Counted from the first letter of the stretch, positions 33,743 through 46,335 are shown. The stretch is 64,000 bases of DNA from Metaphire vulgaris (GCA_018105865.1 CM030837.1:10980725-11044724); one strand, 5' to 3'. Notes: generated by a model from the letters alone, not told the origin. Program-made: numbers and translations.

Positions 33743-34805
33743 TTGATGTGAATGGGTGGTAGCAGGATTTTGTCAGCCTCGATTAGAGCTGGGTGCTGGA
33801 TATTCAAACAGTCTTCTCTCCAACTGCTACATGTATCTTGTCTGTGAGTCCATCCTTCAGCAAGTAGTGCAATTCCCTTCTTCTGCTATCTAACTCACAT
33901 TATTTTATGTATCCCTGCTGCAGTCCCATTAAAAGAGTTACTAGCTTCAAATCACCACAGAGGTGCCGGTTGGACTTGTTATATACTCAATGGAATTCAG
34001 TAGCTACTTCAAGTTATCGTTGTCATGAAGTCGTGGGTTTTTAAATTCTCTCTATGATCTTTATAAGTTAATCGTCTCAACGTATGTGCGTAAATGGCCG
34101 AATTAATGTAAATTAAGCAATGAACGAAGAACAAAATCTTCTCTTTAACTCAAAAACTTCTTCAAACAATGAGGAAATAATTCAACATGAAAACTTCATC
34201 TTTACAACTTCAATAGAGAATAAAAGAACAATATTTAACTTGAAACGCAGACACATAAATTCATCATTCTGTAGTGTTACCGTTCCATTCTAATTGTACA
34301 GAAACAGCTGCATATAACTCTCGAGTTTGACGCTTTATCAAAACGTTTACTTTATGTTTTCTAATACTTTTCTATCAAATATATTTCGTTATTCGCTCCT
34401 ATCAAATAGTTTTTCGTATCATTCGTATTTATAAAGTAAGTAAGTAAGTAAAGTCAATATTAATGTGGTGACTAGTCGATAGACTGCATGAACCATAGAC
34501 ACTTAAATTAAGGACTGACGGCGCTCGCTCTCGGTATATTGAACTTGGGTTCATCACTTAACCGCAGTTCGAGGTCTTAAAGCAGCTGAAACTGATAAGT
34601 ACTGATAATTTTACTTCTCACACAGATAGGCCGCCAGTAATAAAAAATTTTGAAAAATGTTTATATTTTACCATATCTATGCACATTTTTCAGATCTATG
34701 AAAATTTTTAAAAATCTATGTAGGATTGCATCACCATCACCGTCCATAAACACAAGATAGAAACATATTAAGTTATGTTTTAGTTTACTGATCGACTTCA
34801 TCTAG
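33743..34805. other. Unassigned AT-rich stretch with one dispersed repeat
   Basis: 34495-34570 matches 39000-39083 in inverted orientation (AAATTAAGGACTGAC, TTGAACTTGGGTTCAT) and belongs to a family C LINE 3' UTR or its neighbour. (AAGT)n lies at 34435-34455. The rest carries no recognisable feature. Confidence 0.4.
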
Positions 34806-35368
34806 TTGAGATATCACACTGACTATTGTAATAGTCTGCTATATGGACTACCGGACAGGCAACTAAATCGACTTTTAGTTCTGAATGTTTCAGCTCGTCT
34901 TATCTACGGACCCAGATGGAGTGCCCAAGTCACGCCACTCCTGAATAAATGTCTACACTGGTTGCGGATCCCGGAGCGCGTGATGTTCAAGCGTCTTTGG
35001 CTTATGCACCGAGCGCTTAACGACCCATTCTGTCCGACCTACCTGTCCGAACTGTTCGCTGTTCGAAAGATCCTCGACGGTCAAACGCCGCTCTCAACTA
35101 CACTCTGGGCTTAGCAATCATCTGATCATCCTTCCGCCGCTCAAGACAGCGGGGTTTGGGAACAGGTCCTTCCAATGTGGGGGCCCCACATCGTGGAACT
35201 TGCTCCCGAAGTCGCTGGCGGTTGAGACATTGCCGGATCGGTTCCGGAAACAGCTGAAAACATACTTGTTTAATACCTCATTGTTGTAAAGCGCTTTTGA
35301 CTTTGGCCTTTGTTAGCTATGCTTACGGTATTTAAGAAATTGTCTTGTATAATAATAATAATAATAAT
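34806..35368 (+). pseudogene. 5'-truncated LINE family A, C-terminal domain and tail
   Basis: The frame DYCNSLLYGLPDRQLNRLL, 'VTPLLNKCLHWLRIPERVMF', 'ALNDPFCPTYLSEL' is the family A C-terminus. The 3' UTR AAAGCGCTTTTGACTTTGG precedes ATTGTCTTGTA and (TAA)n (35351-35368). Confidence 0.82.
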
Positions 35369-36279
35369 CATCATCACCTTATTATTGATTATGTCTACTG
35401 TACAACTATGTGCATATTTTCAAAAACTTGCGAAACAACTGGATCACTGAGCAACAAGAGCTATTTTTTACTGAAGATGGTGAAAAGTACATTGCACGTT
35501 GGAGTGATGTGAAAGCCCTATACGAAAAAGACCGAATCACACATGTATGTCTCACCAAGCTAAACTATACATAGGCACACCCCAAAATCTTGCAACGTCT
35601 GATCTACCAGGTTTTTCATAACAAGATAACAGCAGCGTTCCTGGCTTTGAAGAAAAGAGTGGATCACGAAGAGGGAACAGTGTGTTTCATTAATCTAGTA
35701 AAAAAAGCATCAGGACGACTCCAGAACACCATAGTAGCCTCAGAAACTGTCAAAAATGTGCGATGTCATTGCAAGCTGACGTTTGAGTGGAACTAGTGTA
35801 CGACGATGCAAGCTCACAACTTTTACAGCAGACGCATTTGTTACAATGACCAAATTCAACATCGCTGCTGTTGAGACACTGCTTTCTGATCACCACCTCC
35901 AGTACGTGCTTCCTGCAGCTTTTGGACAAGATCCTTTAGAGAAATTCTTCGGTAATGCAAGGCAACACTGTGGAGGAGATTTCTATAGCGATATCATAAA
36001 TGTTCTGGTCGCTGCCAAAGTTCAGCGTCTACACCAACTGGCGAAGTTTGATTATAGTGTATCGAGATCATGGCAATTCTTCAGTGGTTACTAAATGTGC
36101 ACTTTGTAACAAAAACCAGATGGCATAGACATTGAATGCCTTGCTGATCATACTATTTACAACACAGATAGGTTCTTGCTGTCTGATGGAACACTAAGCA
36201 TAAAATCACCTTCATTAGTGGTCCTGTGCATTTACAATGACATTGACATGACATTGTACAATGACATTTTATCATCAAC

Positions 36280-36851
36280 CCTCTCACTCCTGTGGTAGCT
36301 CAAGCTCTCATTCATGCGTTTGTGTCTTCATGTCTAGACTATTGCAACAGCCTTTTAGCTCTCATCACACACAACCAACTTAAGAGGCTTCAAGTTGCTC
36401 AAAATGCCGCCACACGTCTGATTACCCAAACAACATCACGGCAGCACATCACTCCGATACTCCGAGATCTTCACTGGCTACCTGTGACGCAGCGTATCAG
36501 GTTCAAGATCATTTCTCTGGTCGATAAATGTCTACGGGCAGAGGCACCAGAGTACCTGACTAGAGACTGTGTGCTGTTACGTGACCGGAACCGAAATCGA
36601 CCAATTAACACACGGTCCAACTCGACTTGGATCCTCTGGGCTCCTCGTACACATACCAGAATCGGCGATCGTTCGTTTAGGGCGCTTGCCCCTACATTCT
36701 GGAATGCTCTACCGTCATCTTTGTGGGATGAAATTCAATCGCGATCAACATTTCTTTCACACCTGAAAACATACTTGTTTAGTGAATCAGCCGAGGCGCA
36801 TTAGTCTTAATTTGCCCCCTGTAATGAACTTATGAATGAATGAATGAATGA
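36280..36851 (+). pseudogene. 5'-truncated LINE family D, C-terminal domain, (ATGA)n tail
   Basis: The frame reads SSCLDYCNSLLALITHNQLK, HITPILRDLHWLPVTQRIRF, IISLVDKCLRAEAPEYLT, APTFWNALPSSLWDEI. It is closest to the LINE at 57125-58391 within this window. It ends in (TGAA)n at 36831-36851 and is inserted in the P-like transposase. Confidence 0.85.
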
Positions 36852-38090
36852 ATTGTTGAAGTGGTTGCCAATGGACAGCTGGCCCTTCTCTGACTCCTGG
36901 ATCTCTCGGCTGCTTTCGACACGGTGGACCATGACATCCTCATTCGCCGACTTGAATCCACTTATGGACTAAAAGAGCTGGCTCTGTCTTGGATTCGGAA
37001 CTACTTGGCCGACAGGTTTCAGTCTGTTAGCTGGAATGGACACACGTCGGCTCCATGCCGTGTTCTTAGTGGAGTGCCACAAGGATCTGTACTCGGTCCA
37101 CTATTGTTTATACTCTATGTGGTGGACATTGGTCGTATCATCGAAACGTGTGGGCTTGCCTATTATGCCTACGCTGATGACGTTCAGGTTTATGCCTCCT
37201 GCCCTCCACCTGAGGTAGAATGTTTGCGGTCCCATATTACGGACTGCATCTCCTCAGTTCAGAGGTGGACTGATGAAAATCGACTCTCGCTGAACCCGGG
37301 GAAGACCGAACTCCTCTGGTTAAGCACTCCTCGGAGGAGGCATATCATATGCCGGAATACACTTCCGATTGGTGATGTTGATGTCACTCCGAGTACAGAA
37401 CTGTGCCTTCTTGGAGTTCTTTTTGACGAGACACTCTCATTTGTCGGACATTTGGACGTCATTCGTACTTGTTTCTTTCAGCTGCGAAGGTTCAGGGAGA
37501 TCCGTCGATACCTGCCGGTGCCTGTCGTCATCAATCTCATCCGTGCCCTCGTCTTAGCTCGAGCAGATTATTGCAATAGCATTCTGCTTGGACTTCCTGT
37601 CAACCAACTAAATCGTCTTCAGTCGGTGCTAAACGTCTCAGCTCGTCTGATCTTTGGCTCGAGTTGGAACGAGCACGTGACACCGTTTCTACGTGATAAT
37701 CTTCATTGGCTCAGGATCCCGGAGCGCATAGCCTTCAAGCGTTGTTGGCTAACATTTCGGGCACTGTATGACTCCTTTTGCCCCAGCTACTTATCAGGCC
37801 TGGTCATCAAGTCTATGGCGGTCGATCGGCGATTACGGCTTCGCTGAAGCAACTGTCGTCAATTGGTGGTTCCTCCTCCGTCCAAGACGGCTGTCTTCGG
37901 TGACAGATCCTTCTGGAGTGGCAATCCGAGTCTGTGGAACTCTCTGCCGAAGAACGTGACAATTGTGACCTCCCCTGATCTGTTTATCAAGTGCCTTAAG
38001 ATGCATATGTTTAATATCTCTTATAGTGTTCATTGTTAAGCGCTTTTGACTTTAGTCTTCACCTATGCTTAGTGCGCTCTATAAATTGTC

Positions 38091-38129
<39 letters not shown>
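36852..38129 (+). pseudogene. LINE family A, RT from catalytic core to tail
   Basis: It opens with 'LLDLSAAFDTVDHDILIRRL' (stop just before), then a 307-codon frame: GVPQGSVLGPLLFILYVVDI, YADDVQVYAS (catalytic pair), LSLNPGKTELLWLSTPRR, ADYCNSILLGLPVNQLNRLQ, LHWLRIPERIAFKR. After a frameshift at 37840 come 'FWSGNPSLWNSLPKNVT' and the 3' UTR (TAAGCGCTTTTGACTTTAG, TGCGCTCTATAAATTGTC) with (TAA)n at 38092-38129. Confidence 0.9.
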
Positions 38130-38465
38130 TCCGTCACGCAAGTTTCCGGCAGTTGTGCACGATAGCGACAATAAAACAGCTGATTGAACATTATCATCTG
38201 ACTTCTTAAATGAACTAGATAGGGGTTGTCTTACTCGACCAACCTTGTCAACAACTTTCTTCGTTCACAGTGCTGTGAATCTCATGTTATCTCTTTCGGC
38301 GTTTAAAAGCAATTGTCACACTTACGTAGCAAAACTGTCCTATGTTGATGCGCCAGTTGCTAGTGATGAACGAACATGTAAGACATTGGTTAACTTGCTG
38401 ATGAAAGCTGAAATTCTCGACAAAAGCGACAGGGAAAAACTGTTGGACGACAAGAGAAACTGACA

Positions 38466-38999
38466 AGTGAAGCAGCACTTGTCAAAATTAACCCTACCCC
38501 TAAAGTTTGATACCCCTGCTTACAGGTATTAGACCTACAGCAGACATGGACAAATACGAAGTTGGCAATTTTGTCTTCAGTCTTCACTAAGTTGAGAGGT
38601 ATAATGGTTAAATGTATTCATTCATTTTTAATGACGAAAACTAGCTGTATTTCTAAACCCTGGGTGGTTTGGGGACTTTACCCCTCCCATATGCAAGATA
38701 GGGGCGGGGATTCATCTGACTGGCATCCTGGTCTGGTCCCTGGGATTACATTATCACAAAGACTTGCGGCCCTTCGTGTCTCAAAATTCTTAAATACAAG
38801 TTTGGCCTAAGTACTATCCTATTAAAAATGATGATGAAACAGCAATATTGGCTGTTATGAAAGATAAAATACATAAAAATGTAGTGTGCCTTTGAAAGGA
38901 GCCAAAATGCAAACAGTTAGACCGATTGCATACATTTGGAGTCATAGGTGTGCCAAATTTTAAGTCCTTTTGCCAAGCGGTTTGGCCACAGTGCACAGA
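38466..38999. other. Unassigned stretch
   Basis: There is no credible coding or repeat signature, apart from possible residual P-element flank at its left edge. Short frames are random. Confidence 0.35.
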
Positions 39000-39079
39000 G
39001 ACCCCAAGTTAAGCAATGAACCCAAGTTCAAAATACCGAGCATGAGCGCAGTCAGTCCTTAATTTAAGGTGTCTATGGC

Positions 39080-41762
39080 GTGAACACATTACATAACTAA
39101 ATAACTAGTTCTGAATAGCCAAAATTTGAGACGTTTCTTGAATGTGTTGAGTGATGGAGACTCCTGAATATCTGCAGGAAGTGAGTTCCAAGCGTGCACA
39201 GCAGCTACCAAAAAAGCTCAATCACCGACAGTGACAAGACGCATCCTAGGGACAATTAGTTCAGCCGTGGTAGAGGATCTCAGTCGTCTACTGCCTTCGA
39301 GATCCGAGACCCTGTGCAACTCGGTCACCAGATAGCTCGGTCCTGTTCCGTGCAGGCAATGATAAACGAGAGTTGATAGTTTAAACTTAATGCGCTCTGG
39401 CACGGACAACCAGTGTAGATCAATAAGTAGCGGAGTGACGTGCTCGCAACGCGCTGACCAATAAATTAGGCGAGCAGCCCCATTCAGGACTGACTGCAGC
39501 CTGCCGAGTAGATAGGCAGGCGATCCAGCGAGAAAGGCATTTCCATAGTCTAGTTTGATGAGGACTAAAGCTACGACCAGAGTCTTAAGGACGACTTGGG
39601 AGACTGACTGACGTAGACTCTTGATCAGCCAGAGAGAGGCGAAGCAGCTTGCAATGGTCCTAGCTGCATGCAGCTTCATTGTCTCTGCACTGTCGAGATA
39701 CATGCCCAAGTTCCGGATGGATGTGACTGGGCGTAGCTCGAAATCGTTGATCCTGATACAGGAACGCCGCAGCTGCTGTTGATGCTGGTCAGTGGCGAGC
39801 TAGAGGACCTCGGTCTTGGTGAAATTGAGCTGGAGCCTGTTAGACTTCAGCCAGTCTGCCACCTCATCCGGACACCGAGTGAGACGCTCAAGCAGTTGCT
39901 GCGTCTCCGAGGGCCAACAGCCTCCATATATCTGGGTGTCGTCCGCATACAAGTGTCCTTGGAGCCCATGTTGAAGGATGAGACGTATCAGGTCAGCCAC
40001 GTAATAAGGTAAACAGGATGGGTCCAAGAACAGATCCTTGCGGGACAACGCAAATAACGTGGGATGGGTGGGTGCTCTAGTTGGAACAACGCACACATTG
40101 TGTATGGCGATCAAGATATGAAGAGAACCATCTGAGGGCCACGTGACTGATGCCATAGGAGACATTAAGCCGACACAGTAGTATCGAGTGATCCACCGTG
40201 TCGAATGCGGCTGTAAGGTTGAGGAGAACGAGGACAGCCAGCTTACCCTCATTCAGTTCACGGAGGATGTCTGTGGTGATTTTGAGGACTGTGATCCACC
40301 GACTTCTATAGCGCCGTCGAATGTCGGCGCTTTGACATACTTTGGCATGCCGGTTGAGGAGAACGAGGACAGCCAGCAATTACGCTGTAGAACCTCATTC
40401 AGTTCATTTCTGGAGGATGTCTGTGGTGATTTTGAGGACTCGCCATTTCCATCTAGTCTGCAGTTCTGCCAGGCCGCGTTGATAGAAAAATCGCAAAAAC
40501 AAGATGGCGGACCAGACAGGCGACGAATGGAAAATGATAGGCATTTTGCGCTAAAACGAGGACTGCCCAGAAGGTTTGCTTGGCCGCCGGAAACGGCGCC
40601 ACCGGAAATCGGTAGAGGTCAGAGGTCAGAGGACGCAAGATAGTCTGTGAGCTGCCTGGAGACTATCCACTTGAGCAGCTTCGACAGGACAGACAAATTC
40701 TAGATCAGTCTGTAGGATTTTCTAGATCGGTCTAGATCGATTTTCTAGATCGGTCTGTAGGATTTTACGTCTGAAGCGTCTAGGTCTGGTTGCTTAATCC
40801 ACAGTGCAATGAAGGCGGCTTTGAACGTCTGTGGCACTTCACCGAGCAGCAGCGAGTGGTTGATGAGCTCCGTAATGAACGGCGCTAGGATGTCAGAGCA
40901 TTCCCTGAGACATGTCAGGAGCGGGTCGCTTGCACAGCACTTATCAGGCAGGGCTAGTATCTCTGCAGTGATTTCCTCTACTGATAGAGTACAAAATACA
41001 CTCAGAGAACAGCCCAGTCCAACGGGGAAGAAGTTGGATCATGTTTTGAAGTAGCCGTCCATACACCGGACACCTTCTCACAGAAGAATTCAGCGAATTG
41101 TTCAGCCATGAGAGATTCCAGCAGAGGCGTCCGCCTCTGACCCAGGAGCATGTCAAGCGATTGCCAGAGTCGACGCGGTGTAGTACGCTCGGTTTCCACC
41201 TTGCGACACCAAAAGACCTCCCATTTCCGGCTTAGTAGCCGTCTGTAGACTTTGCGCTACATGGTCCAGTCGAGGACAGATGCTGCGACCTCAGCGGGAG
41301 GCGCACAATGAGCACAGCGCTCTGCTTTGCGAAGCCTCCTTTTGGCAGTTCAACATTCGTCATTGAACCAAGGATCCAATGAGCATCATCGACAGCTCAC
41401 GGTCTTCACCGGGATCAACTTGTCAAGTATTCTGCACTGTTATAAAGTTGAGCCATGGACTCAACATCCAGCGTGAACCATGCCTTAGTGCTGGAGTTGG
41501 GAGAGTAGCAGCTCTTCACGGAAGACTGTGAGGTCGAGTTTGCCCACGCACGTCGATTGGTGGTGGCGTAGATTGGGCGTGATCGAGTGAGAGGAACATT
41601 CAAACTCAGCAGACAGTGATCGGAGAGACCTGTACGAACATACACATGCAGAGGAAGGATGTTCGATTGGAATGCCAGAACGTCAAGCGTACTGCTGTCG
41701 CAATGCGTAGGTCTGGTCATGCAGTACGTAAAATTATCTAGGCTGGGTCTAGGCCGGTATAA
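39080..41762 (-). pseudogene. LINE family C, endonuclease end to 3' end, minus strand
   Basis: From right to left: endonuclease C-terminus (LDVLAFQ..., GLSDHCLLSLNVPLTR, 41720-41560), linker, RT N-terminus ('EEITAEILALPDKCCASDPL', 'DASDVKSYRPI', 40990-40760), LTAAFDTVDHSILLCRLNVS (40245-40185), YADDTQIYGG (39950-39920), LQLNFTKTEVL, then a frame with LDYGNAFLAGSPAYLLGRLQ and LHWLSVPERIKFKL to 39218. It carries an insertion with local duplication (40217-40640) and several frameshifts. It is the minus-strand relative of 61020-63690. Confidence 0.88.
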
Positions 41763-42320
41763 AGTTTTCCTTACATGATTTCAAGTACATTTTTGAAATG
41801 CCCATTTTAAACCATTTTCTCTAATTTTCGCTTTCACTTTAACACATTCTTTTCTTACTCCTAGTCGGACACCTCCCTCTTCTTTCATGTCTTCTCCCCG
41901 ACTGACTCGTCTTCTCTGTACACTCTTTCGTACACTCACACACCAAAACCACAGCAATGCACACATCCATGCACTCTTTCATACTTCAACACATACACTA
42001 ACACACATCTGAAACACACCCAAACATACCTAAACATACCTAAACATCACATTGTGACAATCTTACGTCTCTTTCATGTGGATAGCAGGCGCTACTAGAA
42101 TAGGTGGAAGACGATTTCCATTGTCTTAAGTCCAAAATAATCTATATTCTTGTGGGTCATAAGTGATTTATAAGACATTCGTGAGGATCTCAATATTGAG
42201 ACAGAATATCATATCAGATTACCTTCCTTTCTGAAAAAAGGCTTCAACTGCTGGTGGTGCATTGGATATCCCACAAAGTCTGAAATATTTTAAATGCTCG
42301 ACCTTTCTGACTGGCCTTTA
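41763..42320. other. Unassigned stretch with AC-rich segment
   Basis: 41935-42050 is rich in ACACAC/AAACATACC short repeats. There is no gene signature. Confidence 0.4.
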
Positions 42321-42324
42321 TATA

Positions 42325-43083
42325 GTACTAGAAAGATGCTCGCTTCGCTCGTGGTGCAGGATAATACTAAAACCCAATCATTGAATTCATGCTGAACAAC
42401 GTTTCAATGATGTACATATGCCACCTAGCCAAGCTCTGCGCCACGTAATAATTAGGCCTATGTATGTTAAAATCATGCAACTGTGACCATTTGCGATGCT
42501 GTACACGTATTTTTTGTGTACGTTAATGTGTACGTTAAAATTGCGCAACTTCCTCAATCTACGCCCACCATGCATCTCAACGTTGTACACATTTTGACTG
42601 CAATGAACAATTGAACGTACGCTTGCTCACTTCTCTCGCGCTCGCTTCGCTCGCGGTGCAGGATAATACTAAAACCCAATCATTGAATTCATGCTGAACA
42701 ACGTTTCAATGATGTACATACGCCACGTAGCCAAGCTCTGCGCCACGTAATAATTAGGCCTATGTACGTTAAAATCACGCAACTGTGACCATTTGTGACG
42801 CTGTACAAGTATTTTTTTTGTACGTTAAAATTGCGCAATTTCCTCAAGCTACGCCCACCAACGCATCTCGACGTTGTACACTTATGACGCTGCAATGAAC
42901 AATTGAACGTACACTTCATCAAACGCTTCTTCGGCTAAACCGTTTGGTTACCAATAGCAACGTCGTCTTCGAACATCGCCCATCAACGCATCGCGACGTA
43001 AGGACTAAACCGTCTACCAATAGTCAACCAATCAGAACGCTTGAAGGTAACAGACATACAGAACAAGGATCTTAATATTATAG
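42325..43083. repeat. Two tandem copies of a 300-bp unit with TATA..AAGAT ends
   Basis: Units begin GCTCGCTTCGCTCG(T/C)GGTGC at about 42330 and 42636 (period about 305) and are over 85% alike: AGGATAATACTAAAACCCAA, CCACGTAATAATTAGGCCTA, TGTACGTTAAAAT. The block starts near TATAGTACTAGAAAGAT and ends near ATCTTAATATTATAGAT, which are loosely inverted, so it may be one transposon. Confidence 0.65.
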
Positions 43084-44100
43084 ATTGTGACGTACCGTCG
43101 CGACTTACTTACTGATTCTCTGTATGACTGTCACTTATCGTAACCAGCCAGGCTGGTTGGACAGGCTGCGACTGCAGGGCGCAGGGAGAGGCCGAGAATA
43201 TTCTGGCTGTACACGATACTCAGCTCGACTTGGGGCAGCCCAACGGAAAGGAGAGGAGGCTGAGGAAGAGAGGGATATAAAATAGAAGAGAAACTGGGAG
43301 ACGCTCTCTTTCCTTTTGGGGACCGCTCTTTGGTTGGAAGAGGACTGAGCTCAACTTCGGTGGACACATCTAACTCTGGAAAGGAGGAAAGATGGAGAAA
43401 AAGGACCGAAGGAGAATTGAGAACAGGACAACTGTGGAGTCACAGGGAGCACTGAGGAAGAATTCGACTTCTCTTCAGGATGCGGGAAGTGACTATATTT
43501 GTTTCATTGTAGACCCTTTAGCTTTGCTTAGTTTCATGTCGCATAATTGTGTGTTGTTTAATTGTTGATTCTAACCGATTCTGACTGTGCATTATGAAGT
43601 CAGCGAAGATTATTGTAGGCTGATGCTATTGTGAGCCTAAGATAGTAACAGAGAGAAATTCTGCTGCTCTGCCCTTTTGTTATATGTATATATTCGCCCG
43701 TTACATTGATCACAATGATTGCTGAGATTATAGAGATCATTTCTGTGATTATGGACACTTGGGATGTTTCATTGAGATACAGACATTCGTTAGCATTCAT
43801 TCATGTTGTCCCTTGAGGAGATTTATGCTTTTATATGATTTTGTTATTGCTTTACATTTATATGCGTATAATACATGCATTTCTCTTTATTCTAATCAGT
43901 GGTTGTTTCTATTGCATTAATGCCTTTGCAGTCAAATTATTCTAATCTCGTATAGATTAGACGAGCCTGCGAACTTATTTCGCCGAATCCCCCAGAGATT
44001 TTGGTCATCCTGGGTATTAGTTGGGGAGATTTTCGGCAGACGTCAAGAACTCTGACCCACGAAACTTTAGGGAGAGATAGACGGGCATCACAGTATGCTA
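43084..44100. other. Unassigned kilobase, possible LTR
   Basis: It begins TGTGACGTACCGTCGCGAC (43087) and ends near GACGGGCATCACA (44095), i.e. TG...CA. TATAAAATAG occurs at 43276, which could be an LTR promoter. No target duplication or internal coding region supports this, so it stays tentative. Confidence 0.3.
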
Positions 44101-44600
44101 CTGACATAACCTTACTTCAGCAGCCTCTAGCAGTAGTACTGCACTGCATCAACAAATGATGCAATAAACTCTGGATGATGTGTGTATGAGGGTATTATGC
44201 AATGTGATGCAATATTACATCATTTAAGGCTTATTTAGCATCTTGTCACAGTCCTACAGGATAAATTTCTGTGATGAAACAGAAAATGAGCTATATGAAA
44301 TATCTTCAAAATGAGAGCCAATAAAAATGTTCATGCTTATATTCGTGTTCAGGACACAAAATATTACAGATTATGTCCTTTTAAAGTCAGTAACATTTTC
44401 ACTGCTGACCAGTGTTAGTTACAAATGTTTTTTTCTGTTCTAAATGTGCCGATTGTGATATGTCCATAGCTGTAAATGGGTATTTTTATGAATCAGTCTT
44501 TATTGAGTATCATCAATGCCTTAATTTGATTCAGTGGGTCACGAGATGGCCAAGATATTCCAAAATGGGTCTGAGCCAGCAAAGTTTGGGAACCAATGAC
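44101..44600. mobile_element. Right end of a hAT element
   Basis: AAAGTTTGGGAACCAATG at 44581-44598, read on the minus strand, is CATTGGTTCCCAAACTTT, a common hAT terminus, with GGCTCAGACCCATTTTGG inside it. The left end was not located. Confidence 0.5.
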
Positions 44601-45227
44601 CTACCGTATATATTTGTGATAAAGTCGAGAAATTTAAGGCCAATTCACAGGTTATATATCCTGACCTCGACTTATACGCGAGGCACTAACTGTTGGGTAA
44701 AGTTTCCATACATAGGATGTCTTAAATAATTAATTTAGCTAACTCTTTGCGTAATTAATTATTTTCAACATATGCTACGGCATCTAAATAAAAGTTGACA
44801 TCAGCGATTTTAAGATTGGTAATTTATAAGCGTCACATAAATATTAATTAATTATTGGCGCTACATAAATATAAAAAATTCAAGATTACCAGTAATTAAG
44901 ATTTTTATATTGTCAAGAATGAGCGAATAGCAGGTTTAAAATTTTCTTAATCGTCAGGAATCAATCTGGGAATGTCAAAAACATTCAGTTTCTCGATAGT
45001 TCAAAGCTAAAACGCAGTTTTTCAATCAAAACAATGGCGCCGCTGCCGCCACATGCCCACTCCGCGTCCGCCATTGTTCCGACTCTCACTATCACCTCAA
45101 GAGGGGTTCGCCGCGGTGACGTCACTTCGACTTATAGCCGGGTCAATGACTTTAGACACCTTCAAATCCCCAAAATCTAGAGGTCGACTTATACTCGGAT
45201 CGACTTTATCTCGAGTATATACGGTAG
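44601..45227. mobile_element. TIR element, CTACCGTATATACTCGAG ends
   Basis: The left CTACCGTATATA and right TATATACGGTAG are perfect 12-bp inverted repeats. Inner ATAAAGTCGA / TCGACTTTAT and GACTTATAC motifs occur at both ends. The 627-bp element is non-autonomous and belongs to the family at 15228-17044 and 33263-33742. No clear target duplication is seen. Confidence 0.78.
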
Positions 45228-45840
45228 TGAACTTTTGTTCCATTCATCATCTTCTCCTTGTTCCTTCATGACTTGGAGTTGAGGCGACAGCACGAATTTC
45301 TTTCTCCAGCAATGTTGATCCTGTGTCTTCTTGACTGCTGCTGACATTTGCAGTCTTGTCCACTCTTCCACATTATACACCCATCATTTCTTTGGTTGCC
45401 TTTATTGTCTTGTTCCCGACATTATTCCTTGCTGGATTGTCCTTTCTAGTATTGACCTAGCATTCGCTGTTCTGCTGTACTTGCCCAAAATATTGCAGTT
45501 TCTTTCTTTCAGAACACAATGAGCTCCCTCAATCTAACTCTAGAAGGTCTTGTTTTGATCATTGATCCAACATCTTAACCCTATCCTTATATTTATCCAT
45601 CACTTGTATGCTTTTGCATGGATAAATAAGTGTGTAAAGTGGCAATTTAAGGTGATAGGTTAATCTAAAACCGCTACAAAGAATGCAAGGCAACAAAGTG
45701 CGCCACAATAAAACTGAGAACCTTGTCTATCTCAATTTGATGTTAATGATTCAACTATTAGGCAAATGACTTTGAAATCATTTAAGTTTCAATTAGAATA
45801 ATCCAAATAAATAGATAATCCAAATAAAATCAAAACATAC
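45228..45840. other. TTLL intron sequence flanking exon B, no element seen
   Basis: No TIR, LINE or LTR motif is recognised. A polypyrimidine-rich stretch lies at 45240-45530. Confidence 0.4.
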
Positions 45841-45948
45841 CAAAGCAATTTCCTCGGTGAGCCTGAAACATCTTGCAAGCAGATGCAATTGGCAATTCAA
45901 CTGAAATCAAAGTCTTTATGATCACATCTTCAACTGATACCATAAGTG
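45841..45948 (-). CDS. TTLL5: TTLL5-like exon B
   Basis: This 108-nt minus-strand exon encodes (A)[19 protein letters not shown], then [16 protein letters not shown](E). Remembered vertebrate TTLL5 has ALM-x-x-VED-x-IIKT-x-IS-x-EL-x-IA-x-ACK at this place. The acceptor is TTCATGATAG and the exon opens with CA, completing the Ala codon begun by the last G of exon A. The donor is TTTG|GTATGT, leaving G to be completed by AA of exon C (Glu). This helical segment leads into the ATP-grasp strand carrying the EVN motif. The frame is intact. Confidence 0.92.
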
Positions 45949-46084
45949 CTATCATGAACACAAATACATTGCAAACTATTCTGAATTCAGAATATAACAC
46001 TGCATAATCTTTGAGCTAATAAGATAGTCAACTGTTTAACAATAAATAACACACATACACATAGAAACTTGGTAACAGAAAAAG

Positions 46085-46335
46085 GAGGAGATATGGAACA
46101 GAAAATTGAAAAGATATGGAAAGTTTTATGAAAGAAGTAGAGCAAGATATAATAAATCTAAAAGAAATAAAGTGCCAGGAGCAGACAATATAACAGCAGA
46201 AATGATCAAGGCCGGAGGAGAGACATCAATAAATAAACAACATACATTATGTAACAAAATATACACAGCAAAATGTGCCCAGAAGAATGGGAAGGCAATT
46301 ATAATACCGAGATACCAGAAAAACGAAAAACTGAA
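46085..46335 (+). pseudogene. RTE-like LINE, RT N-terminal fragment
   Basis: The frame KVPGADNITAEMIKAGGETS and, shifted, 'CPEEWGKAIIIPRYQKN' form the RT finger region of RTE-like LINEs. The fragment is about 250 bp and joins a gypsy fragment at its right. Confidence 0.75.

Larger units (their letters stand above)
35400..38465 (+). pseudogene. P-superfamily (THAP9-like) transposase remnant, split by two LINEs
   Basis: Before the LINEs: FTEDGEKYIARWSDVKALYE, LTKLNYT, LQRLIYQVFHNKITAAFLAL, GTVCFINLVKKASGRLQNT and, after frameshifts, 'DHHLQYVLPAAFGQDPLEKFFGNARQHCGG' split across 35880-35990, whose DPLE-x-x-FG-x-x-RQ-x-x-GG block is the hallmark near the C-terminal catalytic Glu of P-element transposases. 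After them (38205-38465): LDRGCLTRPTLSTTFFVH and a Cys/His-poor C-terminus with 'LMKAEILDKSDREKLL'. Stops at 35575 and 35797 show decay. No THAP domain or TIRs are found. Confidence 0.68.
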
